In this document: one piece after another, positions 17,917 to 27,417 of the stretch
Position numbering within the stretch: the stretch's first letter is position 1
Layout: the number at the start of each line of letters is the position of its first letter
Assembly (NCBI RefSeq): GCF_014696435.1
Contig: NZ_JACJQG010000024.1
Location: forward strand, 1-64,000
Direction of reading: 5' to 3'
DNA from: Calothrix anomala FACHB-343
GTDB taxonomy: Bacteria; Cyanobacteriota; Cyanobacteriia; Cyanobacteriales; Nostocaceae
Length of the DNA stretch: 64,000 nt
Position numbers and translations under genes: made by a program
The notes under the pieces: model-generated
Databases searched by the model: none
Told to the model about the DNA's origin: nothing
What the model saw: only the letters and a program-made list of their open reading frames with translations

Positions 17917-19464
17917 ATGCAAACGCTGCTAAATAATCGCTATCAAGTAATTGATACCTTAGGGGGCGGTGGATTTGGTGAAACTTTCTTAGCAGAAGAT
18001 ACCCAAATGCCCTCTAGGCGTCGCTGTGTGATTAAACAACTTAAACCAATTCAAAATAATCCCCAGGTTTATCAACTGGTTCAGGAACGGTTTCAAAGAG
18101 AAGCAGCGATTTTAGAAGATTTAGGTGGCGCTACAGACCAAATACCCGCCTTATATGCTTATTTTCAGTCAGAAGGGCAATTTTATGTGGTTCAGGAGTT
18201 GATTCAAGGTCAAACTCTGACTGCAAAGATGCAACAGCAAGGAAGATTTAGTGAAAGTGCTGTTAAAGAAATATTAGTAAATTTATTACCAGTTTTAGAG
18301 TATATTCACTCAAAGCGGATTATTCACCGCGATATTAAACCAGATAATATTATTTTGCGCGATCGCGATCGCAAACCCGTACTGATAGATTTTGGTGCAG
18401 TGCGGGAAACAATGGGGACAGTATTTAATTCTCAAGGCAATCCTACCAGTTCAATTGTCATTGGTACACCCGGTTATATGCCCAGCGAACAAGCAATGGG
18501 GAGACCGGTATTTTCTAGCGATTTATATAGTTTAGGGATGACAGCAATTTATTTGCTGACGGGGAAACAACCACAAGAATTAGAAACAGATCCGCGAACA
18601 GGAGAAATTATTTGGTCTCATTATGCATTAAACGTGAGTCCAACATTAGCCGGAGTAATCGATAAAGCGATCGCCTATCATCCACGCGATCGCTTCGCCA
18701 CAGCTAGAGAAATGCTACAAGCCTTGCAAATTGGCGCAAATACCTTTCCACCCACACAACCTTATAACCCTCCACCAGTAGCATCAACACCACCAACAAT
18801 CCCAGTTAGTCCAGGTGTATCTTATCAACAACAGACAATTCCCGTTAGTCCAGGTGGATCTTATCAACCAACTAATCCTCAACCCACACATAACGGACAA
18901 AAAGGAGTCTTAATCGCCAGTTTAATCGCAGGTGGCTTGATTGTGGGTGCAGCTATAATTGGTTTTGCGATCGCTAATAATAAACAACCGCAAATAGCAC
19001 AGTCCCCACAGCCATCTAACGAATCTGCAACAATCCGCAATCAACCCCAAGAAACCGCTACACCAAATACCACCATTCCCAGTCCTACCCCATCTGTGCA
19101 AGTTTCTCCCATAACACCCACATCAGTTGAACGTCCATCACCAGAACAAGCGATACAAAATTATTTTGCAATTATCAATCAAGGTCAATTTCCAACTTCT
19201 TGGAATCTCCTAGCACCCAGCTATCAAAATAATCGCAAACTTCACCCCAACGGCTATCTTTCCTATATAGATTGGTGGGGAAATAGAGTCCAAAGCGTAT
19301 ATGTTTCACAAGTTAATTTAGTACAAGCAAACGAAAATGCCGCTACACTTAATACTAATTTAGAATATACGATGAAAACCGGAAAAACCGTCCCAGCTAA
19401 GGTGACTTTTCTATTATTATGGGATGCTGAAAATAGCAGATGGGTTGTTGGTGATACTAGATAA
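17917..19464 (+). CDS. Membrane Ser/Thr protein kinase with NTF2-like C-terminal domain
   Basis: A 515-residue paralogue of the kinases at 10014 and 14482. It has GGGGFGETFLAED, CVIKQLKPIQNNPQ, HRDIKPDN, DFGAV and GTPGYMPSEQ. A Pro-rich linker contains a duplicated IPVSPG repeat. The transmembrane segment is about residues 330-352. The C-terminal 110 residues (from PSPEQAIQNYFAIINQGQF to the WVVGDTR end) look like an NTF2/SnoaL-like alpha+beta domain. The kinase core is closest to the YARHG kinase, so the sensor domain was probably exchanged on a duplicated core. Confidence 0.9.
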   Translation: MQTLLNNRYQVIDTLGGGGFGETFLAEDTQMPSRRRCVIKQLKPIQNNPQVYQLVQERFQREAAILEDLGGATDQIPALYAYFQSEGQFYVVQELIQGQTLTAKMQQQGRFSESAVKEILVNLLPVLEYIHSKRIIHRDIKPDNIILRDRDRKPVLIDFGAVRETMGTVFNSQGNPTSSIVIGTPGYMPSEQAMGRPVFSSDLYSLGMTAIYLLTGKQPQELETDPRTGEIIWSHYALNVSPTLAGVIDKAIAYHPRDRFATAREMLQALQIGANTFPPTQPYNPPPVASTPPTIPVSPGVSYQQQTIPVSPGGSYQPTNPQPTHNGQKGVLIASLIAGGLIVGAAIIGFAIANNKQPQIAQSPQPSNESATIRNQPQETATPNTTIPSPTPSVQVSPITPTSVERPSPEQAIQNYFAIINQGQFPTSWNLLAPSYQNNRKLHPNGYLSYIDWWGNRVQSVYVSQVNLVQANENAATLNTNLEYTMKTGKTVPAKVTFLLLWDAENSRWVVGDTR

Positions 19465-19483
19465 TTTGCCAACTAGATAATAG

Positions 19484-20029
19484 TCAATTGCATAAAAAAG
19501 CAAATTCTGATTTGATATGCCATCGCTTACCTTCGTGAATTAATAATGTTACTTTATCAGCAATAAATTCAAAATGTAACTGGCGATTTGCAAATTCTGT
19601 CCAAGCTGCTTGAAAATTTTGTCGGGTTAAATCGCGGAAAGCAACTGTCATGTGGGGTGTAAAGCGGTGGTTTTTACCTTCCTTGTCTACAATACCCAAA
19701 TTTGCTTCGACAACGGCTTTTAAGTCTGCTTGCAAATTCAGCAATTCTGGGCTTTGCACCACATCTATATAGATGACACGGGGCGGAAAAGCTGCAAACC
19801 CATTCAGAGTAATTGGTAGCGACTGTTTTTGACTCGCAAACTCCGCCAGAGTAGCTTCTATTTTAGATACATCACGATTTGCCCATTTAAAAGGCTGTTG
19901 TAGCGTAATGTGCGGCGGGGACTTTTGCGCGTGTCGGCTGGCGTAATTATCAGCAAAATACTGCTTGATGTCGTTGGCGTAATCTTGAATATCTTGCGGT
20001 GGTAGCAAGGCTATGAAAAACAGGCTCAT
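19484..20029 (-). CDS. 2'-5' RNA ligase family protein (2H phosphoesterase)
   Basis: A 181-residue member of the 2H phosphoesterase superfamily. The two signature H-x-T/S-x motifs are HITL (in PPHITLQQPF) and HMTV (in FTPHMTVAF), spaced about 80 residues apart as expected. Bacterial relatives act as RNA 2',3'-cyclic phosphodiesterases or ligases in vitro. The gene runs convergently with the kinase before it and is monocistronic. Confidence 0.88.
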   Translation of the reverse strand: MSLFFIALLPPQDIQDYANDIKQYFADNYASRHAQKSPPHITLQQPFKWANRDVSKIEATLAEFASQKQSLPITLNGFAAFPPRVIYIDVVQSPELLNLQADLKAVVEANLGIVDKEGKNHRFTPHMTVAFRDLTRQNFQAAWTEFANRQLHFEFIADKVTLLIHEGKRWHIKSEFAFLCN

Positions 20030-20116
20030 TCAATTTTAAATTTAAGGTAGAGGGCAGAAGCGAAACGACTTATCCTATGGATTTGAGGATAGCAAAATTC
20101 TGGAGGTTGTAAATAA

Positions 20117-20383
20117 ATGCCAATTTTCGTCAAAATTGAAACGGGCAGAGTTGATAAACCTACCTTTGACAAATACGTACCCGCCCATAAGGCTTACGTT
20201 GAGGATTTAATTGCTAAAGGACATAAAGCCAGAACTGGTTACTGGGCAGAATTCGGCGGCGGGATGATGGTATTTGAGGCGCAATCAATGACAGAAGCCC
20301 AAGAAATTATCGCCCGTGACCCCTTGGTAGCAAACGGTTGTGTGAATTATCAGCTACACGAATGGCGAATTATTGTGGAATAA
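20117..20383 (+). CDS. YciI family protein
   Basis: An 88-residue protein with a ferredoxin-like alpha+beta fold of the YciI/YCII type. The conserved His-Asp-type region is visible (KYVPAHKAYVEDLIAKG), as is the C-terminal half with EAQEIIARDPLVANGCVNY. YciI proteins are thought to be small enzymes or subunits; the substrate is unknown. ATG at 20117 is preceded by GGAGG. It precedes the SRP RNA gene. Confidence 0.88.
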   Translation: MPIFVKIETGRVDKPTFDKYVPAHKAYVEDLIAKGHKARTGYWAEFGGGMMVFEAQSMTEAQEIIARDPLVANGCVNYQLHEWRIIVE

Positions 20384-20420
20384 CATCCAATTACGGAATT
20401 ATTGTGCTACTCTATTAATA

Positions 20421-20514
20421 GACCTGGACTTATGCGACTTCAACGCCCAAATCTTGTCAGGACCGGAAGGTAGCAGCAATACGGGATGCTTGTGGTAGGC
20501 GTAAACTCCGGGTC
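20421..20514 (+). ncRNA. ffs: Signal recognition particle RNA, small bacterial type
   Basis: The apical domain TCAGGACCGGAAGGTAGCAG (from 20456) is the universally conserved SRP RNA motif that binds Ffh. The ends pair: GACCTGGA (20421-20428) with TCCGGGTC (20507-20514). The length of about 94 bases matches the short bacterial form. Exact ends may differ by a few bases. Confidence 0.92.
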
Positions 20515-20542
20515 GCCCTATTTTTAGGAGCGTTCAGCAGCA

Positions 20543-20929
20543 ATGCCTGGTTTTGGAGATATTGTTCAAAAAGCTTTTTACCTCGGTGTTGGTTTAGCTT
20601 CTTACGCGGGTGAGAAAGCAGGGGGAAAATTAGCCGAATTGCGATCGCAAGTCCAAAAACTGGCAGATGAAATGGTGGCAAAGGGCGAAATGACCACAGA
20701 TGAAGCCCGCCGCTTTGTCGAAGATATGATGAAGCAAGCTCAACAGCCCCCATCATCTACCGCACCTACAGACAAAACACCGCCTGCTGAACCTCGTCGC
20801 ATCGAAATTGTCGAGGAAGATGAAGAACCAACAGTCAAGGATTCTTCCCCAACTGATGATGTAGATGGCTTGCGTAACCAAGTGCTAGAACTGCAAGAAG
20901 AGTTAAAACGGTTGCAACGCAACGACTAG
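20543..20929 (+). CDS. Phasin-like helical protein
   Basis: A 128-residue, mostly helical acidic protein. The first 65 residues (IVQKAFYLGVGLASYAGEKA, LRSQVQKLADEMVAKGEMT, FVEDMMKQ) resemble the short phasin-like or PHA-granule-associated-like proteins of cyanobacteria. The middle is Pro/Glu-rich and disordered. The end (LRNQVLELQEELKRLQ) is a heptad coiled coil suited to oligomerisation. It begins 29 bases after the SRP RNA. Whether it coats granules is not shown by the sequence. Confidence 0.7.
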   Translation: MPGFGDIVQKAFYLGVGLASYAGEKAGGKLAELRSQVQKLADEMVAKGEMTTDEARRFVEDMMKQAQQPPSSTAPTDKTPPAEPRRIEIVEEDEEPTVKDSSPTDDVDGLRNQVLELQEELKRLQRND

Positions 20930-21114
20930 TCAATAGCAGTAATTTAGCAACAGCACCAAACACAGTAAATTTTTGCATATACTTGAACTAGGATCTACCT
21001 AGTAAATCATAGTGGGAATCCAAAATCCTTTGTGAACTTTCAGCTAAGATACTAGTACTTCCAGCCAGGTCACACTGAGCGCTCTATTCATCAGCCAGTA
21101 AAGGTGTCAAGTTT

Positions 21115-21510
21115 ATGGACAATTGGCAAAAAGATTTGATCGACATCATTGAGACTGTGGCTGAGGAAGTAGAGCAGTTTTTCCTGGGAATGAGTGACAT
21201 GGTAGACGCTTTTTTGGAACTCACAGAAGAAATTACTGAACAGGTACAAACTACAATTGCGACAGAAGTTGATCAGTATTTACAAGATTTAGCCGAGCCA
21301 ATGTTTGAGGCTTACTGGGAACTAGAAGATGTAGTTACAGATTTAGATCCGGGTTTTCCCTATTCAGTTGAAGCCACAGCAGAAAAAAATCCGGCTTGTA
21401 TCGGTTGTATCCATTACCACGGACAAGCTTATGGTGGTAATTTATTAGTTTGTGCCATGCATCCTCACGGCTGGGATGATAATAATTGTCCAGACTGGGA
21501 ACAGGATTAG
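21115..21510 (+). CDS. Conserved-looking cyanobacterial protein with C-terminal Cys motif
   Basis: A 131-residue acidic protein. Residues 1-75 are helical and rich in Glu/Asp, without Cys. The last 40 residues have a compact motif, CIGCIHYHGQAYGG, then CAMHPHGW and NCPDW, with four Cys and several His. This could bind a metal or an iron-sulfur cluster. I do not know its function. ATG at 21115 gives a good N-terminus (MDNWQKDLIDIIET). Confidence 0.75.
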   Translation: MDNWQKDLIDIIETVAEEVEQFFLGMSDMVDAFLELTEEITEQVQTTIATEVDQYLQDLAEPMFEAYWELEDVVTDLDPGFPYSVEATAEKNPACIGCIHYHGQAYGGNLLVCAMHPHGWDDNNCPDWEQD

Positions 21511-21519
21511 GGACAAATA

Positions 21520-21668
21520 ATTCAAAATTCAAAATTCAAAATTCAAAATTAAGAATTCTATTTGCCCAATGACGCCAGTTGCTACCCTGCGGGAAGCCGC
21601 TCCGCCTCTACAACGGGGGAACCCCCGCAACCCACTGGCTCCCCAATGCCCAATGCCCAATGCCCAAT
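21520..21668. repeat. Mixed short repeats upstream of queF
   Basis: TTCAAAA heptamers (21521-21549) are followed by a hairpin-forming segment (CTACCCTGCGGGAAGC with CTACAACGGGGGAACCCC) and CCCAATG heptamers (21645-21668). Confidence 0.75.
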
Positions 21669-21688
21669 TACAACTGACTATTTGACAA

Positions 21689-22075
21689 ATGACAACTGAC
21701 ACCAAAGAAATGAAATATGGCGAACGTGAGATTGCGGAAGGACAATTAATTACCTTTCCGAATCCGCGTGTGGGTAGGCGATATGACGTTAGCATTACTT
21801 TACCGGAGTTTACTTGTAAATGTCCGTTTTCTGGCTATCCGGATTTTGCGACGATTTATATTACCTACGTTCCTGATGAGCGGGTAGTGGAATTAAAAGC
21901 GCTGAAGCTTTATATTAACAGTTACCGCGATCGCTATATTTCTCATGAGGAATCTGCAAATCAAATTCTTGATGATTTTGTCGCTGCTTGCGATCCTTTA
22001 GAGGTGACAGTCAAAGCAGATTTTACTCCCCGTGGGAATGTGCATACTGTGGTGGAAGTACGTCATCAAAAATAA
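21689..22075 (+). CDS. queF: NADPH-dependent 7-cyano-7-deazaguanine (preQ0) reductase
   Basis: A 128-residue type I QueF that reduces preQ0 to preQ1 in queuosine biosynthesis. It has the catalytic Cys C45 in TCKCPFSGYPDFATI and the following Asp D52. The substrate and NADPH motif KALKLYINSYRDRYISHEE and the C-terminal TVKADFTPRGNVHT are also present. Length is normal for the short cytosolic form. No preQ1 riboswitch is evident upstream. Confidence 0.95.
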   Translation: MTTDTKEMKYGEREIAEGQLITFPNPRVGRRYDVSITLPEFTCKCPFSGYPDFATIYITYVPDERVVELKALKLYINSYRDRYISHEESANQILDDFVAACDPLEVTVKADFTPRGNVHTVVEVRHQK

Positions 22076-22092
22076 TACCTAAATTATCTCGT

Positions 22093-22124
22093 TGACTGTT
22101 GACTGTTGACTGTTGACAGTTAAG
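22093..22124. repeat. Heptanucleotide repeat (GTTGACT type)
   Basis: Four tandem TTGACTG units between queF and znuA. Confidence 0.85.
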
Positions 22125-22225
22125 AGTCATTAGGGGTGGGTTTAACCAACATATCTGTTTTCAAGCATGAATATTTGACAAAACCCGCCCGTACAATAGT
22201 GAAAAAGAGCAATGGAATATTTTTT

Positions 22226-23236
22226 TTAATTAGAAGTGCCAAATGGCGTATACTTCCCTCCCAAACCCTCAACAATCGATTGGGTATTTGCAATCAGCAT
22301 TTTTTGATAGGTATCGGCATCACTCCCTGCTTCTCCTAAACTATCAGCATAGAGTTCTCTGTCTGAAACCTTGACATTAGCATTTTTCGCTACTGCTGTA
22401 ATTAACTTGGCATCATTTGTTACCTCTGCAAAAATCGTCGGTACGCCAGTTTTTTGAATATCTTTCACCAATGCACTCACCCTGGCGGCTGTGGGTGCGG
22501 CTTCAGTGCTAATTCCCCCTAATGCTTGTTCTACAGGGATACCATAGGCTTGAGCGTAATAACCTAAAGCATCGTGAGTTGTGACTAACTTGCGATTTTT
22601 TGGTGGAATTGTTGCTACTTCCGATTTAATCCAAGTGTCGATTTTGCTAATTTCGTTAGTAACTTTTTGCGTATTTTCACTATATAAATTAGCATTTTCT
22701 GGTTTTAATTTACTCAAACTGTCGCCAATTACCTTCGCTATGGCTACCCCATTTTGAGCATTATGCCAAACATGGGGGTCGGTGACAGTTTTGCCATCTT
22801 CTGCAAACTTTTGCGGGTTGGGAACAGCTAGTTCGTTCACTGCGACTTTGGTAGCTGGATTAGAAGTTGCTTTGATCAACTTAATTAACTCCGGTTCAAA
22901 GTCATAACCGCCATATAATATCAATTTAGCTTGCTCAATGGCTTTGCGATCGCCTGGTTTGGCTTGGTAAACATGAGGATCGGAACCAGGCTGAATCAAA
23001 CATTGCAGATTCACTGTTGTGGCGGCTATTTGTTTGGTTAAATCGCAAAGTATCGTATTAGTTGCTACAACTAACGGAACTTCGCTGGCGGCGGTGGCTG
23101 GGTTTGCAGTTGCAATGGAAGCAGCGCTGTCTACTGGTTTTGTTTGTTGTGTTGTGGTTGGTGTCGCCTCGCATCCCAGTAAGCTGAAGGTAATAGCTAA
23201 TACCATCAGTCCTTGATTTTGTCGATTTTCTAACAT
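22226..23236 (-). CDS. znuA: Zinc ABC transporter substrate-binding lipoprotein
   Basis: A 336-residue cluster A-I metal-binding protein. A signal peptide ends in a lipobox (LLGC, C22), followed by a Thr/Ala-rich linker. Metal ligands expected for the family are H88 (DPHVYQ), H155 (DPHVWH), H221 (THDALGYY) and D298 (ADSLG). The third ligand is His, as in ZnuA/TroA, rather than the Glu of Mn-specific PsaA/MntC, favouring zinc. No His-rich loop is present. It is transcribed divergently from the ATPase and permease genes across a Zur-box-like region. Confidence 0.9.
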   Translation of the reverse strand: MLENRQNQGLMVLAITFSLLGCEATPTTTQQTKPVDSAASIATANPATAASEVPLVVATNTILCDLTKQIAATTVNLQCLIQPGSDPHVYQAKPGDRKAIEQAKLILYGGYDFEPELIKLIKATSNPATKVAVNELAVPNPQKFAEDGKTVTDPHVWHNAQNGVAIAKVIGDSLSKLKPENANLYSENTQKVTNEISKIDTWIKSEVATIPPKNRKLVTTHDALGYYAQAYGIPVEQALGGISTEAAPTAARVSALVKDIQKTGVPTIFAEVTNDAKLITAVAKNANVKVSDRELYADSLGEAGSDADTYQKMLIANTQSIVEGLGGKYTPFGTSN

Positions 23237-23255
23237 TGTTGATACTCGTAAATTA

Positions 23256-23276
23256 TGATTATGATTATCATTATCA
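23256..23276. promoter_or_regulatory. Zur-box-like palindromes between znuA and znuC
   Basis: Two overlapping matches to TGATAATnATTATCA lie here: TGATTATGATTATCA (23256-23270) and TGATTATCATTATCA (23262-23276). They lie 20-40 bases upstream of the znuA start and could control both divergent transcripts. Confidence 0.75.
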
Positions 23277-23406
23277 TAAAATCGGAGTCTCAGAGACTTT
23301 TAAGTAAAAAAAATATTCCATTGCTATTGTTCATTGTTGACTGTTGACTGTTAACTGTGAACCGTCAACGACTTTAACGGAATAATTTATTTTTTGGAGT
23401 TACCTA

Positions 23407-24135
23407 ATGTTAGAAGTTCGTCATTTAGCAGTTAACTACAGAGGCGTTTGTGCGGTGACTGATGTCAGTTTCCGCCTAGAACCGGGACAAATCGTTGGTG
23501 TCATCGGCCCCAATGGTGCAGGTAAAAGTACGATGGTAAAAGCGATTTTGGGTTTAATTCCCCGTGAAAGTGGGGTAGTTAAATTTCGTAACAATTCCTT
23601 GAAACAGCATTTGGCGCAAATTGCTTATGTACCGCAAAAAAGTCAAATTGATTGGGATTACCCGATTACAGTGTTTAATGTGGTGATGATGGCGAGAACT
23701 AGACATACAGGGTGGTTTCGTTCCCATTCTCGCCAATCCCAAGCCATAGTCAGAGAAGCTTTAGAACGTGTGGGGATGTGGGAATTGCGCCAGCGCCAGA
23801 TTGGGGAGTTATCGGGAGGACAACAGCAAAGAGTATTTTTAGCGCGATCGCTTGCGCAACAAGCTGAGTTATTCTTTTTTGATGAGCCATTTGTTGGTGT
23901 AGACAAAAAAACCGAGGCGGTAATTTTTGAAGTATTTAACGAACTGAAATATCAAAATAAAACCTTGATGGTGATTGGTCACGATTTGGGCGAAGTTTCC
24001 CGCAGATATGACCGATTTTTACTCCTCAATAAAACCATTATTGCTGATGGAAATAGTGCGGAAGTAATTAATGCTAAAAATATTCAAAAAGCCTATGGAG
24101 ATGGAGTATTTTTTCTCCGCAGTGAATTAATTTAA
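23407..24135 (+). CDS. znuC: Zinc ABC transporter ATP-binding protein
   Basis: A 242-residue ABC ATPase: Walker A GPNGAGKST, Q-loop in AYVPQKSQID, signature LSGGQQQR, Walker B AELFFFDEP and the switch His in VIGHDLGEV. The extended Q-loop region (YVPQKSQIDWDYPITV) is typical of the Mn/Zn uptake subfamily. It energises metal import with the permease that starts 115 bases downstream. Confidence 0.92.
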   Translation: MLEVRHLAVNYRGVCAVTDVSFRLEPGQIVGVIGPNGAGKSTMVKAILGLIPRESGVVKFRNNSLKQHLAQIAYVPQKSQIDWDYPITVFNVVMMARTRHTGWFRSHSRQSQAIVREALERVGMWELRQRQIGELSGGQQQRVFLARSLAQQAELFFFDEPFVGVDKKTEAVIFEVFNELKYQNKTLMVIGHDLGEVSRRYDRFLLLNKTIIADGNSAEVINAKNIQKAYGDGVFFLRSELI

Positions 24136-24250
24136 TTAGAACTGATGCACAAAAAATCAAACTCTTATCTCTCTGCGTTCTCTGTGTTCTCTGCGGTTAA
24201 ATTTCTCTTAGATTTACGTAATACCTGTTAATTAATCTGGAGTTTATTTA

Positions 24251-25135
24251 ATGTTAAATTTACTTTTAGAACCGCTACAATTTGAGTTTATGCGCAACGC
24301 CTTATTTACATCCATAATGCTGGGGGTATTATGTGCTGTTGTCGGTAGCTATTTGATTGTACAACGCATGGGATTATTAGGAGATGTGATTGCTCATGCT
24401 GTTTTACCAGGATTAGCGATCGCCTTTTTTTTTGGTGTCGATATTTTTATCGGTGCGTTCATTTCTGGTACAATCAGTACCTTGATTATTGCCTGGATTG
24501 AAACCCAGTCACGGGTAAAAGTTGATGTAGCAATGGCAATGGTTTTTTCGGGATTTTTAGCATTAGGAATTATGCTAATTACCATATTAAAAAGTCAAAT
24601 AGACCTGCATAGTTTTTTATTTGGCGATATTTTAGGCGTAACCACATCTGATGTTGTACGTACTTTAATTATTACAGTAATTGTCTTACTAGGCGTAAAA
24701 TTATTTTACAAAGAATTACTATTTTACACCTTTGATGCTTTAGCAGCGCAAGCAATAGGATTACCTGTAAACTTAATGCAAATCGGTTTAATTTCCGCCA
24801 TTACCCTGACCATCATTGCTAGTATGCAAGCAGTGGGAGTAGTTTTAGTAGTATCACTATTAATTGGGCCTGCTATCACAGCTTATTTATTAGTCAAAGA
24901 ATTACATCAAATGATGTTTTTAGGAGCAATTATTGGTGTAATTGGCAGCGTGAGCGGCATGTATATCAGCTATTATTTAAATGTCCCCTCAGGAGCCGCA
25001 ATTGTTCTAGTCATATCTGGACTATTTTTATTAGCGCTTTTATTAAGCCCCACACAAGGAATTCTCACCAGACCAGAAATGGCTCATCAAAGAGCTAGAC
25101 TAATTCAACAACTGACATCTGCAAAAAAGAAATGA
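24251..25135 (+). CDS. znuB: Zinc ABC transporter permease
   Basis: A 294-residue ABC-3 family membrane protein with about eight or nine spans. Family markers are RMGLLGDVIAHAVLPGLA near the N-terminus and the sequence around GVVLVVSLLIGPAITAYLL. The spacing from znuC (115 bases, containing a CTCTGCG-type repeat) is wide but same-strand. A bidirectional terminator follows. Confidence 0.92.
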   Translation: MLNLLLEPLQFEFMRNALFTSIMLGVLCAVVGSYLIVQRMGLLGDVIAHAVLPGLAIAFFFGVDIFIGAFISGTISTLIIAWIETQSRVKVDVAMAMVFSGFLALGIMLITILKSQIDLHSFLFGDILGVTTSDVVRTLIITVIVLLGVKLFYKELLFYTFDALAAQAIGLPVNLMQIGLISAITLTIIASMQAVGVVLVVSLLIGPAITAYLLVKELHQMMFLGAIIGVIGSVSGMYISYYLNVPSGAAIVLVISGLFLLALLLSPTQGILTRPEMAHQRARLIQQLTSAKKK

Positions 25136-25160
25136 ATCGATTCAAAATTCCTCAGCAAAA

Positions 25161-25191
25161 TTTTAGGGACGGTATCGCCCCGTCCCTAAAA
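25161..25191. terminator. Bidirectional terminator between znuB and hisI
   Basis: TTTTAGGGACGG (25161-25172) and CCGTCCCTAAAA (25180-25191) form a perfect 12-base stem with A/T tails on both sides, lying between two convergent genes. Confidence 0.85.
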
Positions 25192-25211
25192 ATTAATCCG
25201 CCAACCAAAAT

Positions 25212-25547
25212 CTAAAATTTGGTTACAGATATTGGTACAGCATTAAAAAAACAACTTCTTGCACCAGTGTGACAAGCAATATCACCAACTTGCTCAACTT
25301 TTAACAAAATGGTATCTCCGTCACAATCATAAAAAAGCTCTTGGACTTTTTGAATATGCCCAGATGTCGCTCCTTTATGCCATAATTGAGAACGCGACCG
25401 ACTCCAATAATGAGCTTCACCAGTAGCGAGTGTTTTTTCAATTGATTCCCGGTTCATCCAAGCCATCATCAAAACTGTACCATCGCGGTAATCTTGGGCG
25501 ATAGCTGGAATCAAACCTTGGTCGTTAAACTGCAAATTGTTCAACAT
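25212..25547 (-). CDS. hisI: Phosphoribosyl-AMP cyclohydrolase, probable zinc-regulon paralogue
   Basis: A 111-residue stand-alone PRA-CH (third step of the histidine pathway) without the HisE domain. The metal-binding residues are all kept: the DCDGD motif, ACH (in GDIACHTGA) and SCF. It lies 14 bases after thrS on the same strand, so it should share the Zur-box promoter. Cyanobacteria usually have a fused or separate housekeeping HisIE elsewhere; this copy in a zinc island fits the known pattern of paralogues of Zn enzymes near COG0523 genes. It retains the Zn ligands, so it is not an obviously zinc-free replacement. Confidence 0.88.
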   Translation of the reverse strand: MLNNLQFNDQGLIPAIAQDYRDGTVLMMAWMNRESIEKTLATGEAHYWSRSRSQLWHKGATSGHIQKVQELFYDCDGDTILLKVEQVGDIACHTGARSCFFNAVPISVTKF

Positions 25548-25561
25548 TTTATTAACTGCTT

Positions 25562-27406
25562 TTAAATAACTTGTTTAGCAATTACAACCTCTTCTAAGCG
25601 GTGAAGCAATTCATCCAGATTCATAGTTCCTAAATCTCCGCCGATTCTAGTTCTGACGCTCAGATTTTGATTTTCTACTTCTTTTTTACCGACAACAGCC
25701 ACAACAGGAATTTTCTCTAATTCGGCTGTACGAATTTGCTTTCCTAATCGCTCACCACTGTTGTCTATTTCGGCTCTTATCCCAGCTTTTTTTAAAGCAA
25801 TTACTACAGATTCAGCATATTCTCGCACATCATCACTCACAGGTAATAAGCGTACTTGAATTGGGGCTAACCATAAGGGAAAATCACCAGCATAGTTTTC
25901 TACTAAAATGCCAAAAAACCTTTCTAAAGAACCAAAAATAGCCCGATGAATCATAATCGGTCGTTGACGACTACCATCAGCTGCAATATATTCCATATCA
26001 AAACGTTCTGGTAAATTAAAATCTACCTGAATTGTGGAACATTGCCACAAACGACCGATAGCATCTTGGATTTTAATATCAATTTTGGGGCCATAAAAAG
26101 CACCACCACCTTCATCAACAACATAATTCCAGCCTTTAGCATCTAAAGCTTGTTTGAGCGCTGATGTTGCTAACTCCCAGACTGTATCTGTTCCTACTGA
26201 CTTATCTGGACGGGTAGAAAGATTAACTTCATAATTTTTAAAGCCAAAATCTGACAAAATCTGTTCTATAAGATTTAAAACTTTGAGAATTTCTTCAGCG
26301 ATTTGATGAGGTAAACAGAAAATATGTGCATCGTCTTGGGTAAATCCTCTCACCCGCATCAAACCATGTAAAGCCCCGGAGCGTTCATAGCGATAAACTG
26401 TACCTAATTCTGCCCATCTTAAGGGTAATTCGCGATAGGAATGTAGTTGATGCTTGTAAGTTAAAACATGGAAGGGACAATTCATCGGCTTAATTTGATA
26501 AGCCTGATTTTCTACATCCATCGAGTCAAACATATTCTCTTGATAAAAGTCAAAATGACCCGATGTTTTCCATAAATCAAGATTGGCTATATGGGGTGTG
26601 TAGAGTAATTGATATCCTGATTCTAGATGGGCTTTGCGCCAATAATCTTCAATAATGTAGCGAATATTTGCACCTTTGGGATGCCAAAAAACTAATCCCC
26701 CACCAGCTGCTTCTTGAATACTAAATAAGTTCAGTTCTTGACCTAATTTTCTATGATCTCGGCGTAAGGCTTCTTCTCTTTGTTTGAGGTATGCTGCTAA
26801 TTGGGAGGGAGTTTCCCAAGCTGTACCATAAATACGTTGTAGTTGGGGCTTGGTTTCATCTCCTTGCCAATAAGCGCCAGCAATATTTAATAATTTAAAA
26901 GCATCAGGTTGAATTTCACCAGTAAAATTAATGTGGGTCCCTGCACATAAATCCCACCAATAATTATTGTTAGGTTGAATATCTGTAATAAATAAAGAAG
27001 ATTCCGGTGTCCCAATATCAGGACTACCAATAAAGTAACGAGTAATTGTTTCTGCTGGGGGAATCCGGTCGAGAATTTCTAATTTATAAGGTTCGTTTAA
27101 TTCGGTAATTTCGGCGCGAATTTCTGCTCTTTCTACCTCTTCGCGAATGATAGGAAAATTGGCGTTGATTATCCGCCCCATTTGTTGCTCAATTTTTCCC
27201 AAATCATCAGGGGTAATGCTAACTGGACAATCAAAATCGTAATAAAAGCCGTTTTCTATAACTGGGCCAGTTGCTACTTTAGTCCCAGGAAATAGCTTTT
27301 GCACCGCCATCGCCATGATATGGGCGCAGGTGTGACGAATTCGCAGCAGTTTCTCACTGTCTTCCTGGGATAGGTTTTCCTGGGGTTTATTTAAGGAACT
27401 GACCAT
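25562..27406 (-). CDS. thrS: Threonyl-tRNA synthetase without TGS domain (zinc-regulon copy)
   Basis: A 614-residue class II synthetase charging tRNA-Thr. It starts directly at the editing domain, with no TGS domain. Editing-site residues are present (HTCAH; CAGTH). Catalytic zinc ligands are also kept: Cys in KPMNCPFH, His in QDDAHIFC and His in MIHRAIFG. The C-terminal anticodon-binding domain is complete. The frame is open to 27487, but that extension would translate the Zur box, so ATG 27406 is the better start. In Anabaena a second, Zur-induced ThrRS serves under zinc starvation; I infer that this is its counterpart. Confidence 0.9.
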   Translation of the reverse strand: MVSSLNKPQENLSQEDSEKLLRIRHTCAHIMAMAVQKLFPGTKVATGPVIENGFYYDFDCPVSITPDDLGKIEQQMGRIINANFPIIREEVERAEIRAEITELNEPYKLEILDRIPPAETITRYFIGSPDIGTPESSLFITDIQPNNNYWWDLCAGTHINFTGEIQPDAFKLLNIAGAYWQGDETKPQLQRIYGTAWETPSQLAAYLKQREEALRRDHRKLGQELNLFSIQEAAGGGLVFWHPKGANIRYIIEDYWRKAHLESGYQLLYTPHIANLDLWKTSGHFDFYQENMFDSMDVENQAYQIKPMNCPFHVLTYKHQLHSYRELPLRWAELGTVYRYERSGALHGLMRVRGFTQDDAHIFCLPHQIAEEILKVLNLIEQILSDFGFKNYEVNLSTRPDKSVGTDTVWELATSALKQALDAKGWNYVVDEGGGAFYGPKIDIKIQDAIGRLWQCSTIQVDFNLPERFDMEYIAADGSRQRPIMIHRAIFGSLERFFGILVENYAGDFPLWLAPIQVRLLPVSDDVREYAESVVIALKKAGIRAEIDNSGERLGKQIRTAELEKIPVVAVVGKKEVENQNLSVRTRIGGDLGTMNLDELLHRLEEVVIAKQVI

Positions 27407-27417
27407 AGTTGAACTAT

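Noticed and set aside
21550-21688. A preQ1 riboswitch upstream of queF
   Set aside because: The region is made of short repeats and lacks a recognisable preQ1 aptamer core.
22226-23236. Assignment as the manganese-binding protein MntC
   Set aside because: The third metal ligand is His (THDALGYY), not the Glu of MntC/PsaA, and the promoter region has Zur-like boxes.
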